Part shown: positions 44,323 through 55,701 of the stretch, one piece after another
Position numbering within the stretch: position 1 is the first letter of the stretch
Layout of the letters: the number at the start of each line of letters is the position of its first letter
NCBI GenBank assembly: GCA_032622095.1
Contig: CP136063.1
Coordinates: 85,719,980 to 85,783,979 of the forward strand
Direction of reading: 5' to 3'
From: Siphonodentalium dalli
Lineage: Eukaryota; Mollusca; Scaphopoda; Gadilida; Siphonodentaliidae
Length of the DNA: 64,000 nucleotides
Position numbers and translations under genes: made by a program
Notes under the pieces: model-generated
What the model was told of the DNA's origin: nothing
Seen by the model: the letters and a program-made list of their open reading frames with translations, nothing else
The model's database searches: none

Positions 44323-44853
44323 ACTAGCCGATGAGCCCGACGTTGTCCGGGCGACGTTGTCCGGGCTATTCAAAAACCAAATTTCAAGTCGATAGCTCCA
44401 CCCGTTTCCGAGATCTGGTCTGCGCATGCGCGAAGCTGGCGTCGCACGGGCTCGGCGACCCGATAAAATTTGTATCCGGGGCAAGACACATTCACATACC
44501 AAATTTCAAGTCGATAGCTCCACCCGTTGCCGAGATCTCGTCTGCGCATGCGCGAAGCTGGCGTCGCACGGGCTCGGCGACCCGATAAAATTCGTATCCG
44601 GGGCAAGATACATTCACATAGCAAATTTCAAGTCGATAGCTCCACCCGTTTCCGAGATCTCGTCTGCGCATGCGCGAAGCGGGCGCCGCACGGGCTCGCC
44701 AATACGACAACGTTCACCGCCCGGTCAAACAACACACACGTACCAAGTTTCGTCCCGATCGGTCGAGAATCGTAGATTTGTATAAATGACAGACAGACAG
44801 ACAAACAAACAAACAAACAAACAAACAAACAGAGGTCTTCAAAATATATATGA
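44323..44853 (+). mobile_element. Family D element, copy 2, head-to-tail with copy 1
   Basis: Same head, with GACGTTGTCCGGGC duplicated, more 122-bp units, and the same (AAAC)n tail ending in AAAATATATATGAG. Confidence 0.7.
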
Positions 44854-45144
44854 GATATCAATCATTATCGATAATGACCATCAATAATGGTCTCACCTTG
44901 CACAGACAACATCAAACAATAAGTAACTATCTCGCCAGCATGTGGAATGAAGCTGGTCGCTATTAGAGCATTGCTTGTGTGATCGCCCTTTCGGATCTGG
45001 AATACCTAGTGGTCCAATTTTTTTTATATCTGATTCACGAATTCACATCCTCACGAAATGACCTTTTATGAGAAACAATGAAAATTGATGCTGAAGAAAT
45101 CAAACCCATACACAGCACATAAATCGAATTTACTCTATACTTAC

Positions 45145-45281
45145 TTATAGCTCTCCATCACCTTTGTCATCATATCTTGCGCTAGGTTCTCGGGATAATG
45201 TTGACCGCCCCATGCATATTCTTCATTATCTAAGAGTTTCTTCAAACACCTCAATATGGCAAGTCGTGATGCTGAATCCTT
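45145..45281 (-). CDS. Exon 10: solenoid segment
   Basis: 137 bases, acceptor TGTGTTTACAG, donor GTAAGT. It reads KDSASRLAILRCLKKLLDNE then HYPENLAQDMMTKVMESY. Ends with two bases completed by exon 11 (AA|T). Confidence 0.9.
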
Positions 45282-45367
45282 CTGTAAACACAAGCAGCAC
45301 ATTAAAAACAATTCATATATTCTAAGATATGAAAGTGATATGTGCAATACTGTGTGTGGCAACATGT

Positions 45368-45412
45368 GGGGGGGGGGGGTGATTGGGGCCTTATCTCACC
45401 CCCCCCCCCCCC
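45368..45412. repeat. Poly-G then poly-C runs
   Basis: A G run (from 45368) and a C run (to 45412) about 20 bases apart could pair as a short hairpin. Confidence 0.85.
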
Positions 45413-45849
45413 TTTGCCACTTTTGGTCAAATTTTTGGACTGGAATTTCAATCAGATGGAAATTATCAACAATAGGGGGTTTTAGGTGGAAAGTATGAGA
45501 TACCAGTTGGAAAATTCAAACATGGGGGAGGGGTCTGGGAGGTGGGGGCAGACCCTAGGCATGCTTCAAGGTGGGGGAGGTGAAGCTGGATTGAAATTCC
45601 AAGGTGATCACCTCACAATGGAGACCCTCTAGCCACATCCCTGTGTGTAAGAGTTACATATAGATCATATTTTTTAAATTACACCAAGATTTATGCATCT
45701 AGTCAAGCTGTGAATGTGTGAACATAACATTTAGTTGCTATTTTCTTTTTAAAACAATTGATATCACATTTTAAATTTTCAGAGATGTTTCTATCAAAAA
45801 CTTGAAGAAGCAAGAGGTTGTACCAAAGGGTTTCTCAACGTACCCCGCT

Positions 45850-46020
45850 CAAGCCTGAAAATAGTGTGTCTGTCTTCTGCAGAATGAGGTCCCCAGAGGG
45901 TGAATTTAGTGTTGCTATCCCGCACAGTTGGCTAGCATCATCAAATTCACCCTCTGAAAACAGCTTATTCTGCTTATAGGCCTCATCTTCTGGGAAGATC
46001 TATAGACTCATAGTCTTCCC
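45850..46020. mobile_element. Family B MITE, left half
   Basis: CAAGCCTGAAAATAGTGTGT to CTGCTTATAGGCCTCATCTT; the right arm is absent. Confidence 0.65.
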
Positions 46021-46880
46021 TATGCTACTGTCATGTTCCCTTGGAAATAACCAAAATAACTCAAACAAAAATTTGGCATTAGTGCGACGCTAGATCGAGT
46101 GATAGATCGGCCTGCACATTTATTAATAAAATTAATTAAACACACATAAATGTGAACAACAATATTATCAAATAATATTTCATTATTTTTGATCATATTT
46201 CGAACTATAATTCTTATTTCGTGAAAGCGAAGAGCAATCGGTCATGTACAGACTACAGCACATGTCTATATATGTGAGCGAAATATACTTCATGCACATG
46301 AATTATATTGTGCAATATAAAATATAGGAATAAACTACCTTTCATCGGCCATGAAAACCGCTCAGGAAAAACCGGATGCATCTTTTGGTGACCATATATT
46401 TCAATATGGCTTCTTTTGTTGGCTCCCGGAAACCTGCATCCGATACTCTACTACATGTACATAATACTCTGTAGAAATGCTTTCAGCCGGCCTCAAGGTC
46501 AAGAACGTCGGAGTCATTCAACGCTTATTCCAATGTTATTATTACTAATCTTTATTTTTCTTTTAAAAATATTATGATTCATATAAAAATTATTATCAAC
46601 ATGTGTTTTGAAAAATTAATGAAAACAAATAATAGTGTATTCATTGCAATTTGCAATGTGTTTTCTGTGCTTTGTAAATCGCAGCCGATCCGCAGTTGTA
46701 CGTCGACTAGAGTGACAATACTGTCTACAATACGTCATCACATAAAACGAGCGAGTGAGTACCACTTCACGAGCCAATCAGCCTTGCACGACTCAGCGTG
46801 CTTGCATTAACATTAACCCATATCGCACCGCGCAGACAATAATTTCACGCTATGCTGCGTAACGCTAGAAATAATATCTA
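46021..46880. other. Intronic stretch, nothing recognised
   Basis: Part of the intron between exons 9 and 10. It has CG-containing stretches (GTGCGACGCTAGATCGAG; CACCGCGCAGAC) but no coding or repeat assignment. Confidence 0.35.
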
Positions 46881-46889
46881 ACATTGTTT

Positions 46890-47145
46890 TTAGATAATAT
46901 TTTCCCTTCTGTTCAGTTTCTATATCACCTAATTTGCAGAAGATAAATTGAATAATCGAGATGACTTAATGGGTGAACATCACCAACTGGGTGAACTTCA
47001 ATCTGATCCAAGATCTCCCATATAAGCAGAATGAGGTCCCCAGAGGGTGAATTTGGTGATGCTAGCCAACTGTGAGAGATATCATCACTAAATTCACCCT
47101 CTGAGGACCTCATTCTGCAAATGTCAGACACACTATTCATGCTAG
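46890..47145. mobile_element. Family B MITE, left end missing
   Basis: TTTTCCCTTCTGTTCAGTTT core variant, then CCCCAGAGGGTGAATTTGGT and the right end CAAATGTCAGACACACTATT. Confidence 0.7.
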
Positions 47146-47178
47146 GTTCCTAGCTGCTATCAATAACTTTCTACTTAC

Positions 47179-47311
47179 TTTCATATCCTTCACATCTACG
47201 GATCTCACAGCTTTGTCTCCGATATCACAAGTGGCCCCGTCATCCCATTCCAGGCTTCTTATACAGATCTCAACGATTTTCCCAACATTTTCTCCAATAA
47301 GCTTTGCATTC
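47179..47311 (-). CDS. Exon 9: solenoid segment
   Basis: 133 bases, acceptor CTCTTTTCCAG, donor GTAAGT. It reads NAKLIGENVGKIVEICIRSL, EWDDGATCDIGDKAV and VDVKDMK. In phase with exons 8 and 10. Confidence 0.9.
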
Positions 47312-47517
47312 CTGGAAAAGAGCACATAGATATCAGGGGTTCACCTAGGGTAATTCTCGGTCCATTATATAAGATTTTGGGTCTGAGTCCATTAACATGT
47401 ACTCAGTTTCGGCACATAAAATTTGAAGTGAAGAAAATTTTAATTAGACCTATATAATGTTCTTATCTTTATGATATAGTGCACAGTGAAATGGTTACAA
47501 ATATGAAGAGCTAGTTA

Positions 47518-47883
47518 GTGAACGTTTAGACGACCACGATACAATCGTAAGTGGAAAGATTTCCGTCGTAGGAAGTAACCGGTAGTGGACTGCGCATGCT
47601 CACGTCAAAATCGTAGGTCATAAAATAATATCAAGCGTTGTTTGATTTTAGATGCGAAATCATAGCGTATCCTTGGTTACCTCCACTTGCGACGTAATCG
47701 CAGTCGTGCGTACGTAAAAATCGTAGCTGGAAATGACCGTAGGGTAGTCAATTACATGCTTTAGGAACAACCTACGATATTATAATGCACGACGACATCG
47801 CAATCGTCTGAACAAACTATCCATGATCTTGTCGGGCCCGATTCCTCCACTTACGATTGAATCGTGGTCGTCTGAACGTACAC
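47518..47883. mobile_element. DNA element with about 38-bp inverted ends and TTA duplication
   Basis: GTGAACGTTTAGACGACCAC pairs with GTGGTCGTCTGAACGTACAC. TTA is at 47515-47517 and 47884-47886. A 3-bp TWA target suggests a PIF/Harbinger-type MITE, but the termini are not typical, so the class is open. Confidence 0.65.
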
Positions 47884-48284
47884 TTAAATTACAACTCCAT
47901 CATAGTCACCAACATTCTACTGGAGTTGAACTGAGCCCTTCTATAATTGTCTGCAATTAAAGATGGTCTATCTCTTTGTAAACATGTGTTATATAGTTAC
48001 CGTGTATAAAATATTAGATATGAATCGAAGACCCCTGTCCGGAAATGCTTCTATCGATTATATTTCAAATATTTTCTGCCATAAATATGCGTGGTTGTTT
48101 AGCTAACAAACAATATCCATTTTCTGTCTATTTAACCTCAATATTTGTCTATATGTTCTATATACAGTCTTGCAGCTTGACTAACAGAGAGTGATCTGCA
48201 TTAACACAAATAAATGCACCAAACAGAGCATCAGATCACACAAAGTCAAATTCCCATTTCTCAGGCCACACACATGGTACCGAA

Positions 48285-48664
48285 CAAGCCTGAGTATAGT
48301 GTGCCTGACATTTGCAGAATGAGGTTTTAGGCCTCATCTTCTCTGGAAAGTTTCTTTATTATCAAATTTCTATAGAAACTTCTTCACATAGATTCTATTT
48401 CTTTTTTAGTTTAGTTTCTCTATATCCCAAAATTGGCAGATGACACATTGCATAATCGAAGTTCCCAATGGGGGTAGATCCCAATATTCACCAATTGGAA
48501 ACTACAATCTGAGTCTATGTCTCCTATAGCATATTAGGCTATGCATAATGAGGTCCCCAGAGGGTGAAGTTAGTAATGCTAGACCACTATGCAGGACAGC
48601 ATCACTAAATTAACACTCTGGGGACCTCATTCTGCAAATGACAGACACACTAAACTCAGACTTG
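48285..48664. mobile_element. Family B MITE, inverted core
   Basis: CAAGCCTGAGTATAGTGTGC to AAACTCAGACTTG. Relative to 13924-14350 the core (AATTTCTATAGAAACTTCTT) is in the other orientation. Confidence 0.8.
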
Positions 48665-48823
48665 ATCCCAAAACCCTGCACATGCAACATTATTACTCAC
48701 ATTCAGGAAAATGTTAATCGGTACAAATAAGTTGTGGTCGTTTTTTATACAATGTGAGATTTCCCAATTCAAATTTCCAATGGGAAACTTAGTTGGTGCA
48801 TGCTCTGGAAATATATAATTACT

Positions 48824-49442
48824 AGCTGGTGGGCCCGACTTCGTCCGGGCTGTTTCCCCTCTACTTTTCGGCAAAAGGTGCGATTTGACCTTGAATTGAC
48901 CATTTTGAAGGTCAAGGTCAGGGTCACGATTTGACCCGTCCAAAACACTCCCCGGACAAAAGCACCCGACAAATGTACTTGTCGAAATCCGTCCGGTGTT
49001 ACCCGATTTGACCTTGAATTGACCATTTTGAAGGTCAAGGTCAGGTCCGGTCACACTTTGACCCCTCCAAAACACTCCCAGGACAAAAGTACCCCAAGGT
49101 ATAAAATTTCGTCGAAATCCGTCCGTTTTACCCGATTTGACCTTGAATTTACCATTTTGAAGGTCAAGGTCACAATTTGACCCGTCCAAAACACTCCCGG
49201 ACAAAAGTACCCCTAGGTAAAAAAATTCGTCGAAATCCGTCCGTTTTACCAGATTTGACCTTGAATTGACCATTTTGAAGGTCAATGTCAGGTCGGGGTC
49301 ACGATTTGACCTGTCCAAAACACTCCCCAGGCAAAAGTATCCCTAGGTATCAAATTTCGTAGAAATCCGTCAAGCAGTTTTCCCGGCCATAGCTAACAGA
49401 CAAACAGACAGACAGACAGAAGTCCCAAAATATATATTAGAC
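48824..49442 (+). mobile_element. Family D relative with about 120-bp units of GACCTTGAATTGACC
   Basis: Head ACTAGCTGGTGGGCCCGACT, then four units with TTTGACCTTGAATTGACC and ATTTCGTCGAAATCCGTC, and tail (GACA)n then CAAAATATATATTAG. A 220-codon minus-strand ORF here is a repeat by-product. Confidence 0.7.
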
Positions 49443-50424
49443 TAGCCGATGGCAAGATACATTCACATAGCAAATTTCAAGTCGATAACTCCACCCGTTT
49501 CCGAGATCTCGTCTGTGCATGCGCGAAGCTGGCGTCGCGCGGGCTCGGCGACCCGATAAAATTTGTATCCGGGGCAAGATACATTCACATACCAAATTTC
49601 AAGTCGATAGCTCCACCCGTTTCTGAGATCTCGTCTGCGTATGCGCGAAGCTGGCGTCGCAGGGGCTCGGCAACCCGATAAAATTCGTATCCGGGGCAAG
49701 ATACATTCACATACCAATTTCAAGTCGATAGCTCCACCCGTTTCCGAGATCTGGTCTGCGCATGCGCAAAGCTGGCGTCGCACGGGCTCGGCGACCCGAT
49801 AAAATTCGTATCCGGGGCAAGATACATTCACATACCAAATTTCAAGTCGATAGCTCCACCCGTTTCCGAGATCTCGTCTGCGCATGCGCGAAGCTGGCGT
49901 CGCACGGGCTCGGCGACCCGATAAAATTTGTATCCGGGGCAAGATACATTCACATACCAAATTTCAAGTCGATAGCTCCACCCGTTTCCGAGATATCGTC
50001 TGCGCATGCGCGAAGCTGGCATCACACGGGCTCGGCGACCCGATAAAATTTGTATCCGGGGCAAGATACATTCACATACCAAATTTCAAGTCGATAGCTC
50101 CACCCGTTTCCGAGATATCGTCTGCGCATGCGCGAAGCTGGCATCACACGGGCTCGGCAACCCGATAAAATTTGTATCCGGGGCAAGATACATTCACATA
50201 GCAAATTTCAAGTCGATAGCTCCACCCGTTTCCGAGATCTCGTCTGCGCATGCGCGAAGCGGGCGCCGCACGGCTCGCCAATACGACAATGTCGACCGCC
50301 TGGTCAAACTACACACGCGTACCAAGTTTCGTCCCGATCGGTCGAGAATCGTAGATTTGTATTAATGACAGACAGACAAACAAACAGACAAACAGACAGA
50401 TGTCTTCAAAATATATATGAGATA
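49443..50424 (+). repeat. Family D 122-bp tandem array, copy 3
   Basis: About seven units with period 122 (GCGCATGCGCGAAGCTGGCG, GGGGCAAGATACATTCACAT, TTTCAAGTCGATAGCTCCAC), closed by the (GACA/AACA)n tail. The head is truncated to ACTAGCCGATG. Confidence 0.9.
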
Positions 50425-51077
50425 GTCGATGAGCCCGACGTTGTCCGGGCTATTAAAAAACCAAATTTCAAGTCGATAGCTCTACCCAGCCCGAAATTTC
50501 AAGTCGATAGCTCTACCCGTTTCCGAGATCTGGTCTGCGCATGCGCGAAGCTGGCGTCGCACGGGCTCGGCGACCCGATAAAATTCGTATCCGGTGCAAG
50601 ATACATTCACATACCAATTTCAAGTCGATAGCTCCACCCGTTTCCGAGATCTGGTCTGTGCATGCGCGAAGCTGGCGTCGCACGGGTTCGGCGACCCGAT
50701 AAAATTCGTATCCGGGGCAAGATACATTCACATACCAAATTTCAAGTCGATAGCTCCACCCGTTTCCGAGATCTCGTCTGCGCATGCGCGAAGCTGGCGT
50801 CGCACGGGCTCGTCGACCCGATAAAATTCACATCCGGGGCAAGATACATTCACATAGCAAATTTCAAGTCGATAGCTCCACCCGTTTCCGAGATCTCGTC
50901 TGCGCATGCGCGAAGCGGGCGCCGCACAGGCTCGCCAATACGACAACGTCGACCGCCTGGTCAAACTACACACACGTACCAAGTTTCGTCCCGATCGGTC
51001 GAGAATCGTAGATTTGTATTAATGACAGACAGACAAACAAACAGACAAACAGACAGAGGTCTTCAAAATATATATGA
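50425..51077 (+). repeat. Family D array, copy 4
   Basis: Head GATAGTCGATGAGCCCGACG, about four units with the first partly duplicated, and tail ending AAAATATATATGAG. Confidence 0.85.
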
Positions 51078-51590
51078 GACTAGCCGATGAGCCCGACGTT
51101 GTCCGGGCTATTCAAAAACCAAATTTCAAGTCGATAGCTCCACCCGTTTCCGAGATCTGGTCTGCGCATGCGCGAAGCTTGCGTCACACGGGCTCGGCAA
51201 CCCGATAAAATTCGTATCCGGGGCAAGATACATTCACACACCAAATTTCAAGTCGATAGCTCCACCCGTTTCTGAGATCTGGTCTGCGCATGCACGAAGC
51301 TTGCGTCGCACGGGCTCGGCGACCCGATAAAAATAAATCGTATCCGGGGCAAGATACATTCACATAGCAAATTTCAAGTCGATAGCTCCACCCGTTTCCG
51401 AGATCTCGTCTGCGCATGCGTGAAGCGGGCGCCGCACGGGCTCGCCAATACGACACCACGACCGCCTGGTCAAACCACACACACGTACCAAGTTTCGTCC
51501 CGATCGGTCGAGAATCATAGATTTGTATAAATGACATACATACATACATACAGACAGACAGACAGAGGTCTTCAAAATATATAGGAGATA
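51078..51590 (+). repeat. Family D array, copy 5
   Basis: Head ACTAGCCGATGAGCCCGACG, three units, and tail (CATA)n(GACA)n then CAAAATATATAGGAG. It abuts the family F element at TTAA 51591. Confidence 0.85.
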
Positions 51591-51594
51591 TTAA

Positions 51595-52043
51595 AGGCCC
51601 ACTTAAGTTTTGAACCCCCAGATCACATATATAAAATATATGCCATATTATATACCATTTGAAAGAGGAAGCTCCAAAACATTGTATTATAAACTTATCC
51701 GGTGTAATAAACTGTGGACATGTTGTTTTTGTTGAGTTTTGTCATTAAGATTGAAGTATAAATCAGTATTATTTTTAATGCAGGGGGAATAACTCTATAT
51801 ATTAACGATACTGTTCTTCCCCTTTCATTGAAACAGTTTGAATTCTGTTGCATTCTTGGTTTCAGAGGGGGGAAGTCTTCAGCAGTTTTCTATTTCTCTG
51901 TGGGCATCTTCTGAGACACAGATGTTTCAAATGGTGATGAATTATAGTATTTTAATCATATTTTATGGCATAGATTGTTATTAAAACCGTATATCAAGTA
52001 ACTATGACAAAAATAATTGGAGACTCGAAAATTAAGTGGGCCT
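51595..52043. mobile_element. Family F TTAA-type MITE
   Basis: TTAA at 51591-51594 and 52044-52047; ends AGGCCCACTTAAG and AAGTGGGCCT. Confidence 0.85.
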
Positions 52044-52098
52044 TTAAACTAGAGGGTTGCCTGTCAAAAATGACGGGTTTGTAAATGCTCTTTATTAA

Positions 52099-52349
52099 CC
52101 CTTCCATGACTGGAGCTTCCTGAAATTTTAAAACCTGTGCCAATGCATTCTCTTATATATATGAGTCTCCCATAAGGAGCCTGGTATATATAAGAGAATA
52201 CTTTTGCCTAATAATATTTAACTTGACCTTGTAAGCCAGTGTTTTCTCTTATATATGCGATGCTCCCTATGGGAGACTCATACATATAAGAAAATGCACT
52301 GACACATGATCCTTAATACTGCACCAGCGCAACTCCTATCATGAAAGGG
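52099..52349. mobile_element. Family A TTAA-type MITE
   Basis: TTAA at 52095-52098 and 52350-52353; CCCTTCCATGACTGGAGCTT and CTCCTATCATGAAAGGG pair. Both hairpins are somewhat diverged. Confidence 0.85.
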
Positions 52350-52608
52350 TTAAACATCAAACATTCCTCCCAGTTTTGCTTGGGAAATCCCAAGGGGCTG
52401 AAGCCAATCTTCTTTGGGTTCTGGCACCTTTATTATTCAATATCTGACCACTTGTGAATCAAGAACTACGGTACGAAGAGTTGGTTTGTTAAATTTCCGA
52501 TTACTTATATTGTTCTGTTTGATACAGAGAAATTCATTCCAATATAACCCTCGTATCTATCAGCTTAACAATATATGGAATTATATACATTTTCATCACA
52601 TTGTGATC

Positions 52609-52970
52609 TAATATATATTTTGGGACTTGGGGCTGTTTGTCTGTTTGTTTGTTGTTTGTCTGTTAGCTATGGCCGGGAAAACTGCCGGGCGGATTTAGCC
52701 CAAACTTCCTATCTAAGGGTAAAATCACAGATGGAATGTCATCGCAGCGCTTCTGAGAACGTCAGAGCACTCATTCTCCAATCCCCCGCCACCGCAATGG
52801 GTAGTTCATGGGTTAATCGCGTGATAGTTAAAGAGCGTTCGTATCTGCAGTGTCGTTGATAAAGAGCGTTTAGACAGTGTTAAACCGTTACATTTCCATT
52901 GATACCTAGGTTTACTTTTTTCCAGGGAGTGTTTTGGACGGGTCAAATCTTCTCAGACCTTCTTTAAATG
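52609..52970 (-). mobile_element. Non-LTR-tail-like element, minus strand
   Basis: On the minus strand it ends GCAGTTTTCCCGGCCATAGC then (AGAC/AAAC)n and a TATATTAG tail, matching the tail of 48824-49442. The upstream part includes CCGTCCAAAACACTCCCTGG. Confidence 0.6.
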
Positions 52971-53159
52971 ATCAGCTTAAATGTGTCATATTCTAAGATG
53001 TGTCAGATCGTAAGTTCCAAATTTTGGCTCAATTGGATGAAAGCTTGAAAAGTTAAAATGCGCCAAAAGCGTGGCCGAATAAATTACACACATGCTTTTC
53101 AAAATTATCTGGCCTGAGAAATATGAAATTGACTTTGCATGTCCTAAGTATATACTTAC

Positions 53160-53302
53160 TTGACAGCTTCTAAGAAGTACTCCAGAAAATAAGAGCATTG
53201 TTTGGTTAAGCCGCTCACAAGCTTTTCAGTCTCTTCTGAGAATTCTGGGAATTTGATTTTTAGATATGCATCTAACAGCGCTGGTACCCATTCTTTATTA
53301 TT
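53160..53302 (-). CDS. Exon 8: solenoid segment
   Basis: 143 bases, acceptor TCTATTTTAG, donor GTAAGT. It reads NNKEWVPALLDAYLKIKFPE and KLVSGLTKQCSYFLEYFLEA. In phase with exons 7 and 9. Confidence 0.9.
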
Positions 53303-53338
53303 CTAAAATAGATTAATATATTTACAGCTGGTTCCGGT

Positions 53339-53400
53339 TTAACTCTTTCTATACTAAATACTCAATGATGAGTAGTTATTCCCTACAGTGATAGAGTGAT
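53339..53400. mobile_element. Family E left-end fragment
   Basis: TTAACTCTTTCTATACTAAA then TACTCAATGATGAGTAG; the rest is absent. Confidence 0.6.
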
Positions 53401-53709
53401 CCATTTACAGATAATTTGTAACAGTGTTATATCTGTAGGTGTGATTGTTGGTTTATAGTATTATGAAGTCTCAATCTTCACACAAAAAGCATCGTGGGGG
53501 GATGTAGAACCCACAGAATAGCACCTGATGGAAATATTCGATAAAATTTGAATCAGGACAGCCGAATTAAAATTGAATCAGACAAACTATTAAGGCCCTA
53601 AGCCTCTACCAACCGTCACTGCTGTGAGTCTTTGCAATTTTCCTCAGCATCATAATTAGTCATAAGCATGTTACCAAATTTGATAACTCTACAGCCCCGT
53701 TAAGCATAA

Positions 53710-54088
53710 CAGCCCTGTTAATTAGCAGAGATTTGCCTAGGCTAAGAAATTGCCTGGGCCAGAAATGTTTCCTCGGCTAAAAAGCCTAGGATCCGTATAA
53801 TTGCATACTACACTGTGCTCTATACATATAACTTAAGTTTACATTGCAAATGTTGGTTGGGTCTGGTTTAAAATTGATGATTGTCAAGATAGTCCTTGTG
53901 CAGTTATCTCAGTAGTCCATGTTTTCCACAGAGCAACATTAAGGTAATGTCTCCAGCAATTTGTTTCAGTTAGCACAAAACATCAGCAGGCTCTGAAATT
54001 TGCCTTGGCTAAAAAATAGCCCACAAAATTTCTTTTTCCCAGGCATTTGCCTCGACTCAGCCAATAGCCGATGCTAATTAGCAGGGCT
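53710..54088. mobile_element. hAT-like MITE with CAGCCCTG ends
   Basis: CAGCCCTGTTAATTAGCA pairs with TGCTAATTAGCAGGGCTG. AGCATAA lies directly outside both ends (7 of an expected 8 bases). Internal GCCTAGG stretches also fold back. Confidence 0.75.
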
Positions 54089-54169
54089 GAGCATAAACCA
54101 TACAAAATAACTTCAATTGATTTTTTACCTTAGTAATGTATCAGATATTAAATCAAACAGTAAAAGTAC

Positions 54170-54293
54170 CTTCCACTTGAAAAGTTTTGGCAGATATCGA
54201 AATGTATCACCAGCTTGGTAGAGAAGTTCGTTGTCTGAGGATGTCACCAAGCCGAGAATAATTTTAATCAGCAGTCCACCATATGTGTCATTT
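54170..54293 (-). CDS. Exon 7: solenoid segment
   Basis: 124 bases, acceptor TTTTTTCCCAG, donor GTACTT. Only one frame is open: NDTYGGLLIKIILGLVTSSD then YQAGDTFRYLPKLFKWK. In phase with exons 6 and 8. Confidence 0.9.
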
Positions 54294-54470
54294 CTGGGAA
54301 AAAAGATTTTTGTGAATGAATTCATCTAGGAATATCAGAGCTTGAACTCAAGAGATTTGTTATATGATTGAATCGTAAGACTCTTTACTGAACTATGATA
54401 TTATGGAGTGGCTTAAATTTATAAATATAAATTCACCTGAGTCAAGCACCGACTGATTATAACAGCACAT

Positions 54471-54596
54471 GAGCTTGGAACTTGATCAATAACTGCCTTA
54501 ATTAGGCTAATTAGCAATTTTTGGCCCACCCCTATAAGAAAGCCAAAAATTGCTAATTAGCCTAATTAAGGCAGTTATTGATCAAGTTCCAAGCTC
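54471..54596. repeat. Perfect inverted repeat, 54-bp arms
   Basis: 54471-54524 is the exact reverse complement of 54543-54596 (GAGCTTGGAACTTGATCAAT pairs with ATTGATCAAGTTCCAAGCTC). The 18-base loop is CCCACCCCTATAAGAAAG. It fills a third of the short intron between exons 6 and 7. Confidence 0.95.
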
Positions 54597-54664
54597 CTGT
54601 GATAACAGCCATACAGAAAAATATTATCATGTAGAGACTAGAGAGAGAGTTATTTGATACTTAC

Positions 54665-54698
54665 AAAGTACTGAAACATTCCACAATGGCCCAGGCTT
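54665..54698 (-). CDS. Exon 6: 34-base microexon
   Basis: Between acceptor GACACATACAG and donor GTAAGT. In the only frame that joins exon 7 it reads AWAIVECFST. It needs two leading bases and so a phase-1 donor from exon 5. The sequence fits an ARM/HEAT helix. Confidence 0.75.
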
Positions 54699-55234
54699 CT
54701 GTATGTGTCAATGAGACACAAAACATAGCATATTATATTCAGTATTAAAGAGGCCAACACTCATGCATAACAATACACACTCAATGTTATGCATATAGTT
54801 TATAATGATTATAATTCAACAACCATTGGACACGATCTCTCGCCACACTAATAAAAATATAGAAAATATTCAAATATTTAGAAAATATTCAAAGCAATTA
54901 TAAAGGACTATTGGATGTAGTGTCAAGAACAAATTTCATAAAAGCCAGATATCATCATCATCAAAACTTCAGGACAAGTCTTTCGACTTTTCGTCCGGGT
55001 GATAATTTAACATTATTTATAATAGCAACAAAACAATGATATGGTAATATATTAACGGCGTGATGTACGAAGCTTGTGTATTATTCTCACGCATGAATCC
55101 ATGCCATATCCTAAAGCAATGCACATGTGAAGAATTACCTGTGTATTGTGCCATTGTGCATATACCCAAGGCCTCATACTCTATGCTATGGCATGGTTAT
55201 TTGATAGGATCATCATTTGATAACCTCGGGAGTT

Positions 55235-55374
55235 AGAGTAATGCCCTAAGTAAACGACCCCTTAACCACAGTAGAATTATGGGTAACTTTTCAGGATTTA
55301 GTTGGAAATATGGCTTGTTGCCATTCATCGGAAAGCTCTCCCCGAGAGCTTTCCGATGAATGGCAACAAGCCAT
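55235..55374. mobile_element. Family C MITE, right arm truncated
   Basis: The left arm and centre (CTCCCCGAGAG) are complete. The right arm stops at CAACAAGCCAT, where a family A copy begins. Confidence 0.8.
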
Positions 55375-55614
55375 AAACCTTTGATGCATTGAAGATCATG
55401 TGCCAGTGTATTCTCTTATATATGTGAATCTCCCATACTCATAGGGATCCTGGCATATATAAGAGAATGCGCTGGCTTACAAAGTCAAAGTAAATATTGT
55501 GAGGCCAATGCATTCTCTTATATATGCGAGGCTCCCTATGGGAGATTCGCATATATAAGAGAATGCATCGGCACAGGGTTTTCGCAAAATTTCAGGAACC
55601 TCCAGTGTTAAGGG
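55375..55614. mobile_element. Family A TTAA-type MITE, left end worn
   Basis: Two hairpins with the TTATATATGCGAGG module; the right end CCTCCAGTGTTAAGGG is followed by TTAA (55615-55618). Confidence 0.75.
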
Positions 55615-55701
55615 TTAAATTAATCATATTCTTTAGAATGCGTTTTACTACTAACTTGCCAGTGTAGTTCTTCAAAATGTTGGTGCATGTTCGCATTATA
55701 C

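Noticed and set aside
48656-49318. 220-codon minus-strand ORF
   Set aside because: It runs through four copies of the GACCTTGAATTGACC unit and a MITE end; it is a repeat by-product.
49443-51590. Many overlapping ORFs of 75-167 codons on both strands
   Set aside because: They are frames through the 122-bp tandem units; the same peptide recurs every 122 bases. No independent gene.
55656-55701. Longer form of exon 5 ending at the GTTAGT donor
   Set aside because: It leaves phase 2, which cannot join the microexon without a stop; kept only as an alternative.
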